A DNA stretch of 64,000 nucleotides from CALANV01 sp036381615 (GTDB lineage Bacteria > Pseudomonadota > Alphaproteobacteria > CACIAM-22H2): the NCBI GenBank assembly GCA_036381615.1, contig DASVCL010000038.1, positions 1 through 64,000 on the forward strand, read 5' to 3'. The translations under genes were made by a program, and so were the position numbers. Below, in pieces: positions 16,490 through 26,936 of the stretch; positions within the stretch are counted from its first letter, which is position 1; every line of letters begins with the position of its first letter. The notes under the pieces were generated by a model. It searched no databases and was not told the origin of the DNA. It saw only the letters and a list, made by a program, of their open reading frames with translations.

Positions 16490-16741
16490 ATGGATGCGCC
16501 CGCGCCGGCCCTGAGCTGCCAGTCCGATGGGTTGGAAGACCTGACCCTTGCCGCGGCACGCCGGCTGCTGCCGCTCGCACGACAGCTTCGCGACGACGCC
16601 AAGCGTCAGGCCGACGCCATCGGACGCTTCGAGCGAAGGTTCGGTCCGCCGGAGACGCGGCATCTCGCCCGCCTCCTGGACGATCTTTGGATGGCGGCGG
16701 ACAGTTTCGTCTGCGACGTCAGCCCGGGCGACCCGCCCTAG
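16490..16741 (+). CDS. Small protein under probable repressor control
   Basis: An 83-residue protein, MDAPAPALSCQSDGLEDLTL at its start, mostly helical, with Arg-rich helices (RQLRDDAKRQADAIGRFERR). It begins 39 bases after the repressor operator cluster. Its place is that of a Cro or early-gene product, but no helix-turn-helix is evident and I recognise no family. It is convergent with the histone-like gene, whose stop is 18 bases away. Confidence 0.5.
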   Translation: MDAPAPALSCQSDGLEDLTLAAARRLLPLARQLRDDAKRQADAIGRFERRFGPPETRHLARLLDDLWMAADSFVCDVSPGDPP

Positions 16742-16759
16742 CGGCGGGTCGATCCGGTC

Positions 16760-17209
16760 TCAGCGGCGGCGCGACGTGCGTTTGCCGGTCGTCTTCTTGG
16801 CGGCGCGCTTTCCGGCCGCCTTCTTCGCCGTCCGCTTCGCGGCCGTCTTGGCAGCGGCACGCTTCAGCGCGGCGCGCTTAGGTGCGGCACGCTTCGTCGC
16901 CGCCCGCCGTGCACGTGCGGCCGACTTGGCCTGCCGCTTCGCCTGCCGCTTCGCGGTCTTCTTGCGCGCCCGCTTCGGCGCCTGGCGCGCCGGACTGCGC
17001 GCGGCCTGCGACATTCCCTCGGCGACGGCCCGTGCGGCGGCGGCGCCGGCCTGCGCCACGGCCCCGATGCCGGCGGCGGTCATTTCGGCGGTTCGTGCCG
17101 CGGCGTCTGCTGCCGTTTCGATCGCGTTCTGGGCAATGTCGCCCGGAGTCGTCGGGGCGCCCTGGGTCGTACCGTCCGCACCCGACGGCGGCTTCGGAGT
17201 TTGGATCAT
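16760..17209 (-). CDS. Histone H1-like alanine/lysine-rich protein
   Basis: A 149-residue protein. Residues 1 to about 80 start MIQTPKPPSGADGTTQGAPT and then form an alanine-rich amphipathic helix; the last 70 residues are repeats of Lys/Arg-Ala (KRAAAKTAAKRTAKKAAGKR) as in histone H1-like bacterial proteins that bind and compact DNA. The start at 17209 uses GGGAG upstream; the open frame extends far beyond it but reads as low-complexity. It is divergent from the histidine kinase. DNA binding is expected from composition; regulation is unknown. Confidence 0.75.
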   Translation of the reverse strand: MIQTPKPPSGADGTTQGAPTTPGDIAQNAIETAADAAARTAEMTAAGIGAVAQAGAAAARAVAEGMSQAARSPARQAPKRARKKTAKRQAKRQAKSAARARRAATKRAAPKRAALKRAAAKTAAKRTAKKAAGKRAAKKTTGKRTSRRR

Positions 17210-17513
17210 CGCACGCTCCCGTTCGATAAACGCCGCCTTCTGGGACGGCTGCGAAATAGAAAGCGATAATCCGCTTTCCGATGCAAGATGCCCGAACGGC
17301 ACGCCCTGGATGAACCTGCCCCCGGCATCGCGAAACGGGCGGCGGACGCACCCGGCGGCAGCGGTCCGTCGTGGCGGAAACGACCGTGCGCCGCCGGCCG
17401 GCCCGCCTCCGCCGGTCCCCCCCATTGGCCGGTGCCCCCGTTACGAGGATATTAACGTCCGGGACCCTACGATTCGGCCGCAGGCTGATACCCGCCGACT
17501 CGCGGACGAGGAG
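17210..17513. other. Divergent intergenic region, nothing firm
   Basis: This 304-base gap lies between the start of the histone-like gene (minus) and the start of the histidine kinase (plus), so it should hold both promoters. I see no convincing -35/-10 pair, hairpin or repeat in it. Confidence 0.5.
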
Positions 17514-19070
<1,557 letters not shown>

Positions 19071-19202
19071 TCCGAAGCCTCATCCCCTTTCGGGGCGCCG
19101 CGGCGGCGAGCTGACGCCGGCACGGCGCGATCGCCTTGCGCGCGTCTCGCCCCCGGCCGCTCGCCGCGGATGCGGCCGGCTCCCGAATGCGGCCTCTCGC
19201 GC

Positions 19203-19412
19203 CTACCGCAGCACGCGCCTCAGCCTGCGCTTCGTCTGTTCGCGTTCGTCCGTGCCGGCGTTCTCGGCAGGATCGATCCCGCCGGCCCCTTGCGGATGCG
19301 GCGCGTTTCTCTGCGCGTCCTTCTTCGCGTCGCGCGGATCGGCGACCATCAGATCCGACAGGCCGCCCGTGCGCGCCGATCGCGCCGCCGGCTTGCGTCG
19401 TTTCCCGACCAT
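19203..19412 (-). CDS. Small basic protein of unknown function
   Basis: A 69-residue protein beginning MVGKRRKPAARSARTGGLSD, with a clear GGAGAGG ribosome site before the ATG at 19412. It is rich in Lys, Arg, Asp and Glu and ends in QTKRRLRRVLR. No family recognised; perhaps a small nucleic-acid binding protein. It is coded after the kinase on the opposite strand, as a single gene. Confidence 0.45.
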   Translation of the reverse strand: MVGKRRKPAARSARTGGLSDLMVADPRDAKKDAQRNAPHPQGAGGIDPAENAGTDEREQTKRRLRRVLR

Positions 19413-19635
19413 GTTTTCCTCTCCATCGATTGCGGCTCGGCCTCCCTCGGGGTCCACCGGACAGGCAGACGCTCACGCTCGAGCTTCGCCCGAACGAGGT
19501 CTTCGACCATCTCCTGATAACGATCCGCGAACCGATCGGGGGCAAACCTGCCCGCGAGCCGGGTGATGATCGTCGCGGATCACCCGCCCCGCTTCCGACA
19601 GCCGCATCGGGCGGCGGGCCGCGGCCGGCCGCGCG

Positions 19636-20601
19636 TCAGACGGCCTCGGCCCGGCGGGCCTCCTCCCTGAGCCACGCCTTGAACAGGGCGACCTTGGTGA
19701 GTGCCGCCTTGGCCCGTGGGTGAACGACGTAATAGGCGAAGCGCACCGGAAAACTGATGTCGAACGGCTTCACGAGGCGGCCCGCCGCGACGTCGGCATC
19801 GGCGAGGGTCGATTTCGCCAGTGCAACGCCGCGTCCGAGAATCGCGGCCTCGAGCACGAGGCTCGACTGGTTGAAGCGCGGCCCGCGCGTCGCATCGACC
19901 CCTTCGATCCCGGCGGCGCGGATCCACATGGGCCAGGTCGGGCAGCTCTCGTCGCCGTCCGGGCTGTCGTCGTGCAGCAGCGTGTGATGGCGCAGATGAT
20001 CGGGCGACCGCAGGCCGTGCGGTCCTTCGAGCAGCGCCGGGCTGCAGACCGGATAGACCGTATCGCGCACGAGCAGCTCCACTTCCAGGCCCGGATATCC
20101 GCCGGGGCCGTAGCGGATCGCAAGATCGACATCGCCGCTCGTGAAGTCGACCAACGCCATCGATGCCGAAACCCGGACGTCGATCTCCGGATGCGCCGCC
20201 TGAAACCGGTCGAGCCGTGGCAGCAGCCACTTCGCCGCGAATGACGGGGCGACGCTGACGGTCAGGATGCCGGTCTCCCCGATCGTCCCGAGCTGATCGA
20301 CCGCCATCAGCAGCTGGTCGAAGCCGTCGCGAATCCCGGGCAGGCACGCCTGTCCCGCATCGGTAAGGAAAAGGCCGTGCGGCGTCCGGCGGAAGAGACT
20401 GACGCCCAGGAAATCCTCGAGCGTCTTGATCTGATGACTGACGGCTGCCGGCGTCACGCCCAGTTCGGCCGCGGCCTTGGTGAAGTTCATGTGGCGCGCC
20501 GCCGCCTCGAAGCACCGCAATGCGTTGAGCGGGGGCAGGCGCCGCCACTTGTTCGGCACGTTCGCGGCGGACGATGCGGGCTGCGGTCTTGGGGGGCGCA
20601 T
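19636..20601 (-). CDS. LysR-family transcriptional regulator, GcvA type
   Basis: A 321-residue regulator. The N-terminal winged helix-turn-helix is at about residues 24 to 83 (LPPLNALRCFEAAARHMNFT, then ELGVTPAAVSHQIKTLEDFL and LFRRTPHGLFLT), with the sequence detail of the GcvA subgroup. The C-terminal effector domain follows, with the usual GDVDLAIRYGPGGYPGLEVE. The neighbours on both sides read on their own, and the usual partner (a divergent glycine-cleavage or amidase gene) is absent, so its target cannot be named from here. Confidence 0.85.
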   Translation of the reverse strand: MRPPRPQPASSAANVPNKWRRLPPLNALRCFEAAARHMNFTKAAAELGVTPAAVSHQIKTLEDFLGVSLFRRTPHGLFLTDAGQACLPGIRDGFDQLLMAVDQLGTIGETGILTVSVAPSFAAKWLLPRLDRFQAAHPEIDVRVSASMALVDFTSGDVDLAIRYGPGGYPGLEVELLVRDTVYPVCSPALLEGPHGLRSPDHLRHHTLLHDDSPDGDESCPTWPMWIRAAGIEGVDATRGPRFNQSSLVLEAAILGRGVALAKSTLADADVAAGRLVKPFDISFPVRFAYYVVHPRAKAALTKVALFKAWLREEARRAEAV

Positions 20602-20765
20602 GGACGTCGGGTACGGCGTTCGAACGAAGGTGCCGTACCGATTATGGGGACGTCCCCGGCAAAAGGAAAACGGAATGCATCGTCAGACTGTCGCACCGGC
20701 CGGCCGCCTCGCGCGCCGGTGGCGATGGGCCACCGCCCTGGCCGTCAGGCCTCAGCCCCGGGGTT

Positions 20766-21230
20766 CTAGTGAACCATTGCGATTCGGGGGCCGGGATCGG
20801 CCTCCATCCGCTCCGGCGACCGCAGCCGGGCGAGCAGCCCGTCGGGATCCGGCGCGCCCTCGACCTGCCGGAACAGACAGTCGAGCAGCGTGCCGACCGC
20901 CGTGGTCAACGCGCCATTATCCGGCGTGAATGCGTTGAGCGCGATGCACGTACTCACGCAGTCGTCCAGGATCGCCTCGGCGCGCGCGTCGTGGACGGCA
21001 TCCGCCGGCAAATCGCGCACAGGCAGATCGCCCTTGACGGATTCGGACCTGATGTGGCCGCGGATGAAGTCGTCGAGCATCCTGGCGGCGGCGAAGCCGG
21101 CCTGTTCGTCGACCGTCCGGCGAATCCGCCGCAGGGCCGCGACGATGGCGCTTGCGACGGCCGCCCGCGTCGTCCCGACGCGGGCCTGGGTCACGGCAAG
21201 TTCCACGACGCGTGCGACAGCCGGTTGCAT
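20766..21230 (-). CDS. Protein of unknown function
   Basis: A 154-residue helical protein starting MQPAVARVVELAVTQARVGT. It contains regularly spaced helices such as RRTVDEQAGFAAARMLDDFI and AEAILDDCVSTCIALNAFTP. I chose the start at 21230 although the frame is open for another 86 codons upstream, because that extension is low-complexity and has no good ribosome site. No family recognised. It is divergent from the 101-residue gene at 21475. Confidence 0.45.
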   Translation of the reverse strand: MQPAVARVVELAVTQARVGTTRAAVASAIVAALRRIRRTVDEQAGFAAARMLDDFIRGHIRSESVKGDLPVRDLPADAVHDARAEAILDDCVSTCIALNAFTPDNGALTTAVGTLLDCLFRQVEGAPDPDGLLARLRSPERMEADPGPRIAMVH

Positions 21231-21414
21231 GCTCGTCTCTGTTCTTCTGTTCTCCGGGACAGGTCTTCGGCGGCAAACCGCCCATTTACCGGATTTGGTA
21301 TTGGGAACCGTCCTTCGCCGTTTCAAGAGGCCTTGCTCCCCGCCCGGCCGGCCCCAAGCTAAGCCTTTGTCAGAAAACGGATTCCGGCCGGAGATCGGTC
21401 CCGTGACCCGGGCG

Positions 21415-21440
21415 GGAACCGGGGTGCTCCCCGCATGGTT
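21415..21440 (+). promoter_or_regulatory. Possible EcfG-type (general stress) promoter
   Basis: GGAAC at 21415..21419, 17 bases, then GGTT at 21437..21440. The alphaproteobacterial stress sigma factor EcfG uses GGAAC, 16 to 17 bases, CGTT; one base differs here. It lies 35 bases before the ATG of the following small gene. This is only a weak match. Confidence 0.25.
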
Positions 21441-21474
21441 AACGTCGCCAACAGTGCAGCAGCGGGGTTCAGCC

Positions 21475-21780
21475 ATGGCGAACGTCACGACGGATCACGA
21501 GACGGTACGGCGGTGGGCAGAGAAGCACGGCGGCAAGCCGGCCGCGGTCAGACGGACCCATCAAGGCGGCGATGTCGGCATCATCCGCATCATGTTTCCG
21601 CAGGCGCCCCAATCCGAACACGAGAACCTCGTCGAAATCCCGTGGGACGAATTCTTCCGGGAATTCGAGGAACGCAAGCTGGCCCTCGTCTATGAGGAGG
21701 ACGGCCTGTTCAGCAAGATCGTCGGGCGCGACACGGTCGAGCGGCGGGAGCATGGCGAGCACGAGGCCGCGCGGAGCTGA
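21475..21780 (+). CDS. Conserved small protein often mislabelled 1,4-alpha-glucan branching enzyme
   Basis: A 101-residue protein, MANVTTDHETVRRWAEKHGG, then VGIIRIMFPQAPQSEHENLV and IPWDEFFREFEERKLALVYE. This pattern is that of a widespread family of about 100 residues which databases often call branching enzyme although it has no glycosidase domain. Function is unknown. The weak EcfG-like promoter upstream may mean stress control. The gene converges on ppc with a 6-base gap. Confidence 0.75.
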   Translation: MANVTTDHETVRRWAEKHGGKPAAVRRTHQGGDVGIIRIMFPQAPQSEHENLVEIPWDEFFREFEERKLALVYEEDGLFSKIVGRDTVERREHGEHEAARS

Positions 21781-21786
21781 TCCGCG

Positions 21787-24555
21787 CTAGCCGCTGTTGC
21801 GCAATCCCGCGGCGATTCCGTTGATGGTCAGGTGAATGCCCTGCACCACGCGTTCGTCGGTGTCGCCGGCGCGATGGCGCTTGAGCAGTTCGATCTGTAC
21901 GTGGTTGAGCGGATCGAGATAGGGAAACCGGTTGCGGATGGAGCGCGCCAGCAGCGGATTGCGCTCCAGCAGCGTCTTCTGGCCCGTGATGGCGAGCAAC
22001 GCGCGGATCGAGTCCCGCCATTCGGCGCGCAGCCGCGGGAAAATGGCGGCGCGCAGCTCGGCGTCCGCGACGAGCGTCGCGTAGCGCGAGGCGATCGCGA
22101 TGTCGCTTTTCGCCAGCACCATGTCCATGTTCAGGAGCAGGGTCTGAAAAAACGGCCACTCCCGGTACATCGCCCGCAGGACGGCCACGCCGTCCCGCGG
22201 ATGCGCGGCGATCCAGGCTCTGACGGCTGCGCCGAAGCCGTACCAGCCCGGCAGCATCAGGCGGCATTGCGCCCACCCGAACACCCACGGGATCGCCCGC
22301 AGATCCTCGATGCGTGTCGAGTTCGTACGTGACGCCGGCCGGCTGCCGATATTGAGGTTGGTGATTTCGCCGATGACGGTCGATTCCCAGAAATAGCGCT
22401 CGAAACCCGCGGTTTCGTAGACGAGGCGCCGATACGCCCGGTAGGCGTGGGCGGAGAGCTCTTCCATGGCCGCGAGATATTCGTCGCGTGGCGCGGCGCC
22501 CTCGGGCTGCAGCAGCGTCGCCTCCAACGTCGCGGCGGCAAGGGTCTCGAGGTTGCGCCGGCCCATCTCGGGGTTGGAATACTTGCCCGCGATCACCTCG
22601 CCCTGCTCGGTGATGCGGATCGTCCCCTGCACGGCGCCGCAAGGCTGGGCGAGGATGGCCTGATAGCTTGGACCGCCGCCGCGGCCGACCGAACCGCCGC
22701 GGCCATGGAAAAGGCGCAGTCGGATGTCGCGCCGGCTGAATACCTCGATCAGCGCGACCTCCGCCTTGTACAGCTCCCAGCCCGACGTGAGAAATCCGCC
22801 GTCCTTGTTGCTGTCCGAGTAGCCCAGCATCACCTCCTGCACCCGGCCGCGGCTTTCCAGGAGACGCGCGTACTCGGGCACGGCAAGCAGCGCGTCCATG
22901 ACCCTGCCGCAGTTGTGGAGATCGGCGATCGTCTCGAACAGCGGGACGATGTTGACGTCGAGTTCGCCCTTGTCCGGCCGCAGCAATCCCGCCTCCTTGA
23001 GGAGCAGCGCCGCCTCCAGCACGTCCGAGACGCCGTCAGCCTTGGAGATGACGTAGTTGGGAACCGCGGGCTTGCCGTAGTTCCGCTGCGCCTCGGCGGC
23101 CGTGCGCAGGATCGCCAGCTCCGACGCCGTCTGCGCGGAATAGGCCACGAAGGGCGAGGCGAGCAGCCGCGCCGTCCGAAGCTCGTCCAGCAGCAGCGCG
23201 ATGCGCGCAGGCTCGGCCAGCCCACGGTAACCCGTCCCCGGATGAGCCTTCTCGAACAGATCACCGACCGTGCGCTCGTGCACGTCGGCGTTCTGGCGCA
23301 GATCGATGCCCGCCAGGTGGAAACCGAACACGTCGACCGCGCGGCGCAGGTTGCGCAACCGGCCGCGCGCCAGGGTCGTCGAGCCGTTGGCGGCGAGCGA
23401 GCGGGCCAGAATATCGAGATCGGCGCGCAATTCGGCGGCGTTCGCGTAGGGTGGCGCCTCGCCCACCGCGTGGCGCGGCACCTCGAACCGGTCGAGCGTC
23501 CAGGCCGTCGCCGCGAGGCGCGCGTACATGCCGGTGATCGCACGGCGATAGGGCTCGTCATTGCGGCGTGGCGACGGATCGGGCGAGCGTCCCGCCAGCG
23601 CCGCCAGCTCATCGGAAATGCCGACGAGCCGTGCATCGAGCGACAACTCGCCGCCCAGCAGATGCAGCTCCTCGAGATAGAAGTTCAGCGCGCGCCGGCT
23701 CTGCATGCGCAGCGCCTGCCGCAGCACCTCGGCCGTGACGAAGGGATTGCCGTCGCGGTCGCCGCCGATCCAGCTCCCTATGCGCAGAAACGAGGGCAGC
23801 TCGGCGCCGTCCCAGGCGGGGTCCATGGACGCGAGCTGATCCTCCAGGGCGGCATAGAAGCGCGGCAGCTCGCGCAGGAACGTGTAATCGTAATAGGAAA
23901 GGGCGTTGGCCACTTCGTCGAGGACCGCGAGTCTGGTACGGCGCAGGATGCTGGTCTGCCACAGCGTCAGCACGACACGGCGCAGCGCCTCGTCACCGGC
24001 CGCCGCCTCGTCGGGCGTAAGCTGAATGCGGTCGCGCTCGGTCAGGAGCCGCGCGACCTCCATGTCGCGGTCGAGGGTGCTTTTCCGCCGCACCTCCGTC
24101 GGATGGGCCGTCAGGACCGGGCTGATCAGGGCATCGCTGAAAAAGCGCCGCAGCCGTGATCGGGAAATGCCCGCCTCGTGCGCGCGGCTCAGTGCGCGGG
24201 CCATGGTGCCCTCGCGCGGCGGCGATGCGGCCAGCGCATGTGCCCGGATGCGGCGAATGTGATGCTGATCCTCGGCGATGTTGGCGAGGCGCGAGAAATA
24301 GGTGAAAGCGCGAATGACCCGGATGGTCTGATCGCGCGAAAGGCCGTCCAGCGTCGCCTCGAGCTCGCGTCGCGCCGCCTCGTCTTCGTCGCGGTGAAAG
24401 CGGATCGCGGTCCGGCGAATGCGCTCGACGATTCCGAACACCGCTTCGCCTTCCTGCGCACGCACCGTGTCGCCGAGGATGCGGCCGAGCAGCCGGATAT
24501 CGTCGCGCAGCGGCAGGTCCTTCTCGGGTACGTCGACGGAATTGATGCTTGGCAT
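21787..24555 (-). CDS. ppc: Phosphoenolpyruvate carboxylase
   Basis: A 922-residue enzyme that joins bicarbonate to PEP to give oxaloacetate, refilling the TCA cycle. The catalytic histidine motif VLTAHPTEVRRKS is near residue 150, GYSDSNKDGG near residue 590, the FHGRGGSVGRGGGP loop near residue 635, and the C-terminus ends in the family-typical INGIAAGLRNSG. The length is normal for a bacterial PEP carboxylase. It stands as a single gene; no allosteric partner is nearby. Confidence 0.97.
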   Translation of the reverse strand: MPSINSVDVPEKDLPLRDDIRLLGRILGDTVRAQEGEAVFGIVERIRRTAIRFHRDEDEAARRELEATLDGLSRDQTIRVIRAFTYFSRLANIAEDQHHIRRIRAHALAASPPREGTMARALSRAHEAGISRSRLRRFFSDALISPVLTAHPTEVRRKSTLDRDMEVARLLTERDRIQLTPDEAAAGDEALRRVVLTLWQTSILRRTRLAVLDEVANALSYYDYTFLRELPRFYAALEDQLASMDPAWDGAELPSFLRIGSWIGGDRDGNPFVTAEVLRQALRMQSRRALNFYLEELHLLGGELSLDARLVGISDELAALAGRSPDPSPRRNDEPYRRAITGMYARLAATAWTLDRFEVPRHAVGEAPPYANAAELRADLDILARSLAANGSTTLARGRLRNLRRAVDVFGFHLAGIDLRQNADVHERTVGDLFEKAHPGTGYRGLAEPARIALLLDELRTARLLASPFVAYSAQTASELAILRTAAEAQRNYGKPAVPNYVISKADGVSDVLEAALLLKEAGLLRPDKGELDVNIVPLFETIADLHNCGRVMDALLAVPEYARLLESRGRVQEVMLGYSDSNKDGGFLTSGWELYKAEVALIEVFSRRDIRLRLFHGRGGSVGRGGGPSYQAILAQPCGAVQGTIRITEQGEVIAGKYSNPEMGRRNLETLAAATLEATLLQPEGAAPRDEYLAAMEELSAHAYRAYRRLVYETAGFERYFWESTVIGEITNLNIGSRPASRTNSTRIEDLRAIPWVFGWAQCRLMLPGWYGFGAAVRAWIAAHPRDGVAVLRAMYREWPFFQTLLLNMDMVLAKSDIAIASRYATLVADAELRAAIFPRLRAEWRDSIRALLAITGQKTLLERNPLLARSIRNRFPYLDPLNHVQIELLKRHRAGDTDERVVQGIHLTINGIAAGLRNSG

Positions 24556-24727
24556 TGTCAGGCCCGGCTTGGCGATAGGTGCGCCATCGACCTGCCGATC
24601 CGATTCCCGGATTCAGCCGTCCCGGATCGACCGGGAGCGTCGGCATGGGAACGTCATCCGGACGCGGCGACGCCGCCGCCCGCAGCGCTGCTGCCGCGGC
24701 CGTATGCGAGGAAGACGGCTTGCAAAT

Positions 24728-25456
24728 TCAAGTCCGGATCGAGACCGGCGTTCCGATCGCGAGGCCGAGCGTCGTGTCGGCACGGCCCTGGTTGACGGCG
24801 ATTTCCACCAGGCCGTTCGAGTTTTCGTACCAGAACGCGCGGCCCGCCTCGACGTCGACGAACGTGCGGGCGTGCGGAAGCGTCCGGCCGCCGATGACCA
24901 GCCGCGCCGTTGCCGGCAGGCGGTTCGCCCGGATTCCGGTCATCGCGTTGCCGTAGTGGTCGATATAGACGATCTCGGCAAGATCGTCGGGCCATTCCGG
25001 CATGCGGGTCGGTTCAGCCGGCTTGAGCATATCGGGCGACAGGGTGCGGGCGGCGATGCGCGCGGCAATCGGCGCGAAAAGATCGCGCCCATGAAAGCTG
25101 TGCGACAGCGCCGGCGGTCGCCACGCGATCTCCTGCGCATGAAGCCGGGTCGCCCGCCGCATCACGAGTTCGAACAGGCCGTTGTCGGGGCCGACGAAGC
25201 TGCGACCGTCCGCCTCCAGCGCCAGGGGCGCACGCGGACCGCCGACGCCGGGATCGACGACGGCGACGAACGTCGCACCGGCCGGGAACCAGGCGGCAAG
25301 CGCAGCCAGCAGATACGCGCTCGCCTTCGGATCGCATGTCGGCGCATCCGCGCACAGATCGATCACCGGAACGTTCGGCGCCTCGCGGTGGAGGACGGCC
25401 TTGACCTGCCCGATATACGGCCCCGCGATGCCGAAATCCGTGAAAAGAACGATCAT
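24728..25456 (-). CDS. SAM hydroxide adenosyltransferase (DUF62 family)
   Basis: A 242-residue enzyme of the family that splits S-adenosylmethionine to adenosine and methionine by water-derived hydroxide, relatives of fluorinase and chlorinase. MIVLFTDFGIAGPYIGQVKA at the N-terminus includes the nucleotide-binding Asp; VDPGVGGPRAPLAL and FVGPDNGLFELV follow, with YIDHYGNAMTGI in the C-terminal domain, as in the family. It overlaps the methylglyoxal synthase stop and start by four bases, so the two are translated together. Confidence 0.88.
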   Translation of the reverse strand: MIVLFTDFGIAGPYIGQVKAVLHREAPNVPVIDLCADAPTCDPKASAYLLAALAAWFPAGATFVAVVDPGVGGPRAPLALEADGRSFVGPDNGLFELVMRRATRLHAQEIAWRPPALSHSFHGRDLFAPIAARIAARTLSPDMLKPAEPTRMPEWPDDLAEIVYIDHYGNAMTGIRANRLPATARLVIGGRTLPHARTFVDVEAGRAFWYENSNGLVEIAVNQGRADTTLGLAIGTPVSIRT

Positions 25457-25878
25457 CGCCTGTCCGGCCGTGCCGCCCCGGCGGCCCCCTCGCCGGTCGC
25501 GTCCGCCGCTTCGAGCCACGTCACGATGATCTCCGCCGTCGCCTCGTTGCAGGCCACCGGAATGTTGTAGACGGTGGAGAGGCGGATGAGCGCCTTCACG
25601 TCGACGTCGTGCGGCAATGCCGTGAGCGGATCGGTGAAGAAGATCAGGCAGTCGAGCTTGCCTTCGGCGATCAGGGCGCCGAGCTGCTGATCGCCGCCGA
25701 GCGGCCCGCTTTTCAGTCGCGTGATCGACAGCTGCGGGCATGCTTCCAGCACGAGGCTGCCGGTCGTGCCGGTCGCATACAGAATCTGCCGGCGCAGCAC
25801 CGGCTCGTGCCGTTTGACCCAGGCGACGATCGCCGGTTTCTGACGATCATGGGCGACGAGGCCAACGCGTTTGGTCAT
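25453..25878 (-). CDS. mgsA: Methylglyoxal synthase
   Basis: A 141-residue enzyme that turns dihydroxyacetone phosphate into methylglyoxal and phosphate, a bypass relieving sugar-phosphate stress. It has the family blocks LVAHDRQKPAIVAWV (active-site His), YATGTTG, SGPLGGDQQLGA (catalytic Asp), FFTDPLTALPHDVDVKALIR and VYNIPVACNEATAE. The start was set at MTKRVGLVA (25878); a start 8 codons upstream is possible. It overlaps the SAM hydroxide adenosyltransferase gene by four bases. Confidence 0.95.
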   Translation of the reverse strand: MTKRVGLVAHDRQKPAIVAWVKRHEPVLRRQILYATGTTGSLVLEACPQLSITRLKSGPLGGDQQLGALIAEGKLDCLIFFTDPLTALPHDVDVKALIRLSTVYNIPVACNEATAEIIVTWLEAADATGEGAAGAARPDRR

Positions 25879-25984
25879 CGGGCGGAAGACCTTTCGTTCC
25901 AAAAGCGTTCAACACGACCTCGTCATTGCGGGCGCATGCGCGGGACGTACCGGCGCGCAAGGCTGGAACCGCTCCGGCCGCAAG

Positions 25985-26908
25985 TCAACCGGCGGCCCGG
26001 CCGGCGCCGGGCATCATGTCGCGGCCCGCGGCGGCGTTCCGGGCCAGCGCATGGATCAGAATGGCGGCGGTCGCGGACACGTTCAGCGACTGGATCAGGC
26101 CTGCGCCCGGGATCGTGGCGATCTCGTCGCAGCTTGCGATGGTCTCGCGCCGGAGCCCGGCTTCCTCGTTGCCGAGGACCAGCGCGACGGGCCGATCGCG
26201 CGGCATCGTTTCGAGCGATCTGCCGCGGCCGAGTGCCGTGGCCACGACCCGGTAGGCACCGCTCAGCCGGCGCAGGGCAGCCGGCAGCCGCGTCGCGCGA
26301 TAGAGCTGCACGTGCTCGAGCCCGCCCTCCGCAACCCGGTATGCCGCATCCGACGGTCCGGCCTGCGCCGGATGATCCGAGATGACGAGACGATCGAGCC
26401 CGAAGAACGCGGCCGTGCGTACGATGGCGCCCAGGTTGTGCGGATTGCCGACTCCGTCGAGGACCAGCAGCAGCGGCACGCGCGACGCCCAGCCGCGCGC
26501 TTCACCGGCATCGAACGGCAGGACGGGCCGCGGCCGCGCGATCGCCACGATGCCGCCATGCATCGGCGTACCGGCAATGCGCGCGAGCTCCGCCGCGTCC
26601 ACCTGACGATACGGTTTGCGCGCCTGCGCGAGATGCCGGCAGAGCCTGTCGGCCGGTCCGCGCATCGCTTCGGTGAAGAAAAGGCGTTCGATCCGCTCCG
26701 GCCCGCGGGAAAACAATGCCGCGACCGCGGCCATGCCGCAGATGCGCGACAGATCCTCGCGGGACGGCGTCGCCGCGACCTGCGCCGCGCCGGCATCCTG
26801 CCGGCGAACCTGCCCGAAGCCGGCGCGACGCCGCGGCATTTTCCGTATCCGGCCGGCTTCGCCGGCCCCGCGGAAACGATCCGCGTCGTGTCTCCTCACG
26901 CCCGCCAT
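25985..26908 (-). CDS. SpoU (TrmH)-family RNA 2-prime-O-methyltransferase
   Basis: A 307-residue protein of the SPOUT fold, transferring methyl from SAM to RNA ribose. Motif 1 LDGVGNPHNLGAIVRTA at about residue 150, motif 2 ALVLGNEEAGL at about 240, and motif 3 IPGAGLIQSLNVSATAAILI at about 270 are complete. An N-terminal substrate-binding domain precedes them, as in the YfiF/RlmB branch. The first 45 residues are basic and low-complexity, so the real start may lie downstream near MAAVAALFSRG. The exact RNA target cannot be read. Confidence 0.88.
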   Translation of the reverse strand: MAGVRRHDADRFRGAGEAGRIRKMPRRRAGFGQVRRQDAGAAQVAATPSREDLSRICGMAAVAALFSRGPERIERLFFTEAMRGPADRLCRHLAQARKPYRQVDAAELARIAGTPMHGGIVAIARPRPVLPFDAGEARGWASRVPLLLVLDGVGNPHNLGAIVRTAAFFGLDRLVISDHPAQAGPSDAAYRVAEGGLEHVQLYRATRLPAALRRLSGAYRVVATALGRGRSLETMPRDRPVALVLGNEEAGLRRETIASCDEIATIPGAGLIQSLNVSATAAILIHALARNAAAGRDMMPGAGRAAG

Positions 26909-26936
26909 TCCGGCCGAAGCCCCGCCCGCGATCCGC

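Larger units (their letters stand above)
1..16741. mobile_element. Prophage late region, podovirus type with SU10-like capsid (partial)
   Basis: A run of minus-strand genes shows the classic head-to-tail order of a short-tailed phage: packaging ATPase, portal, small protein, scaffold, major capsid, adaptor, tail hub, small structural proteins and tail fibre. A CI-like repressor with operators lies at the upstream end. The left end is outside the window. The right end is not defined by a visible attachment repeat; I place it after the small gene at 16490..16741 because the next genes look chromosomal. No integrase, replication, or lysis gene is visible, so completeness cannot be judged from here. 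Confidence 0.85.

Noticed and set aside
16760..17425. A longer 221-residue version of the histone-like protein
   Set aside because: The extra 72 residues are low-complexity, have no ribosome site, and do not match histone-like proteins; the start at 17209 is better.
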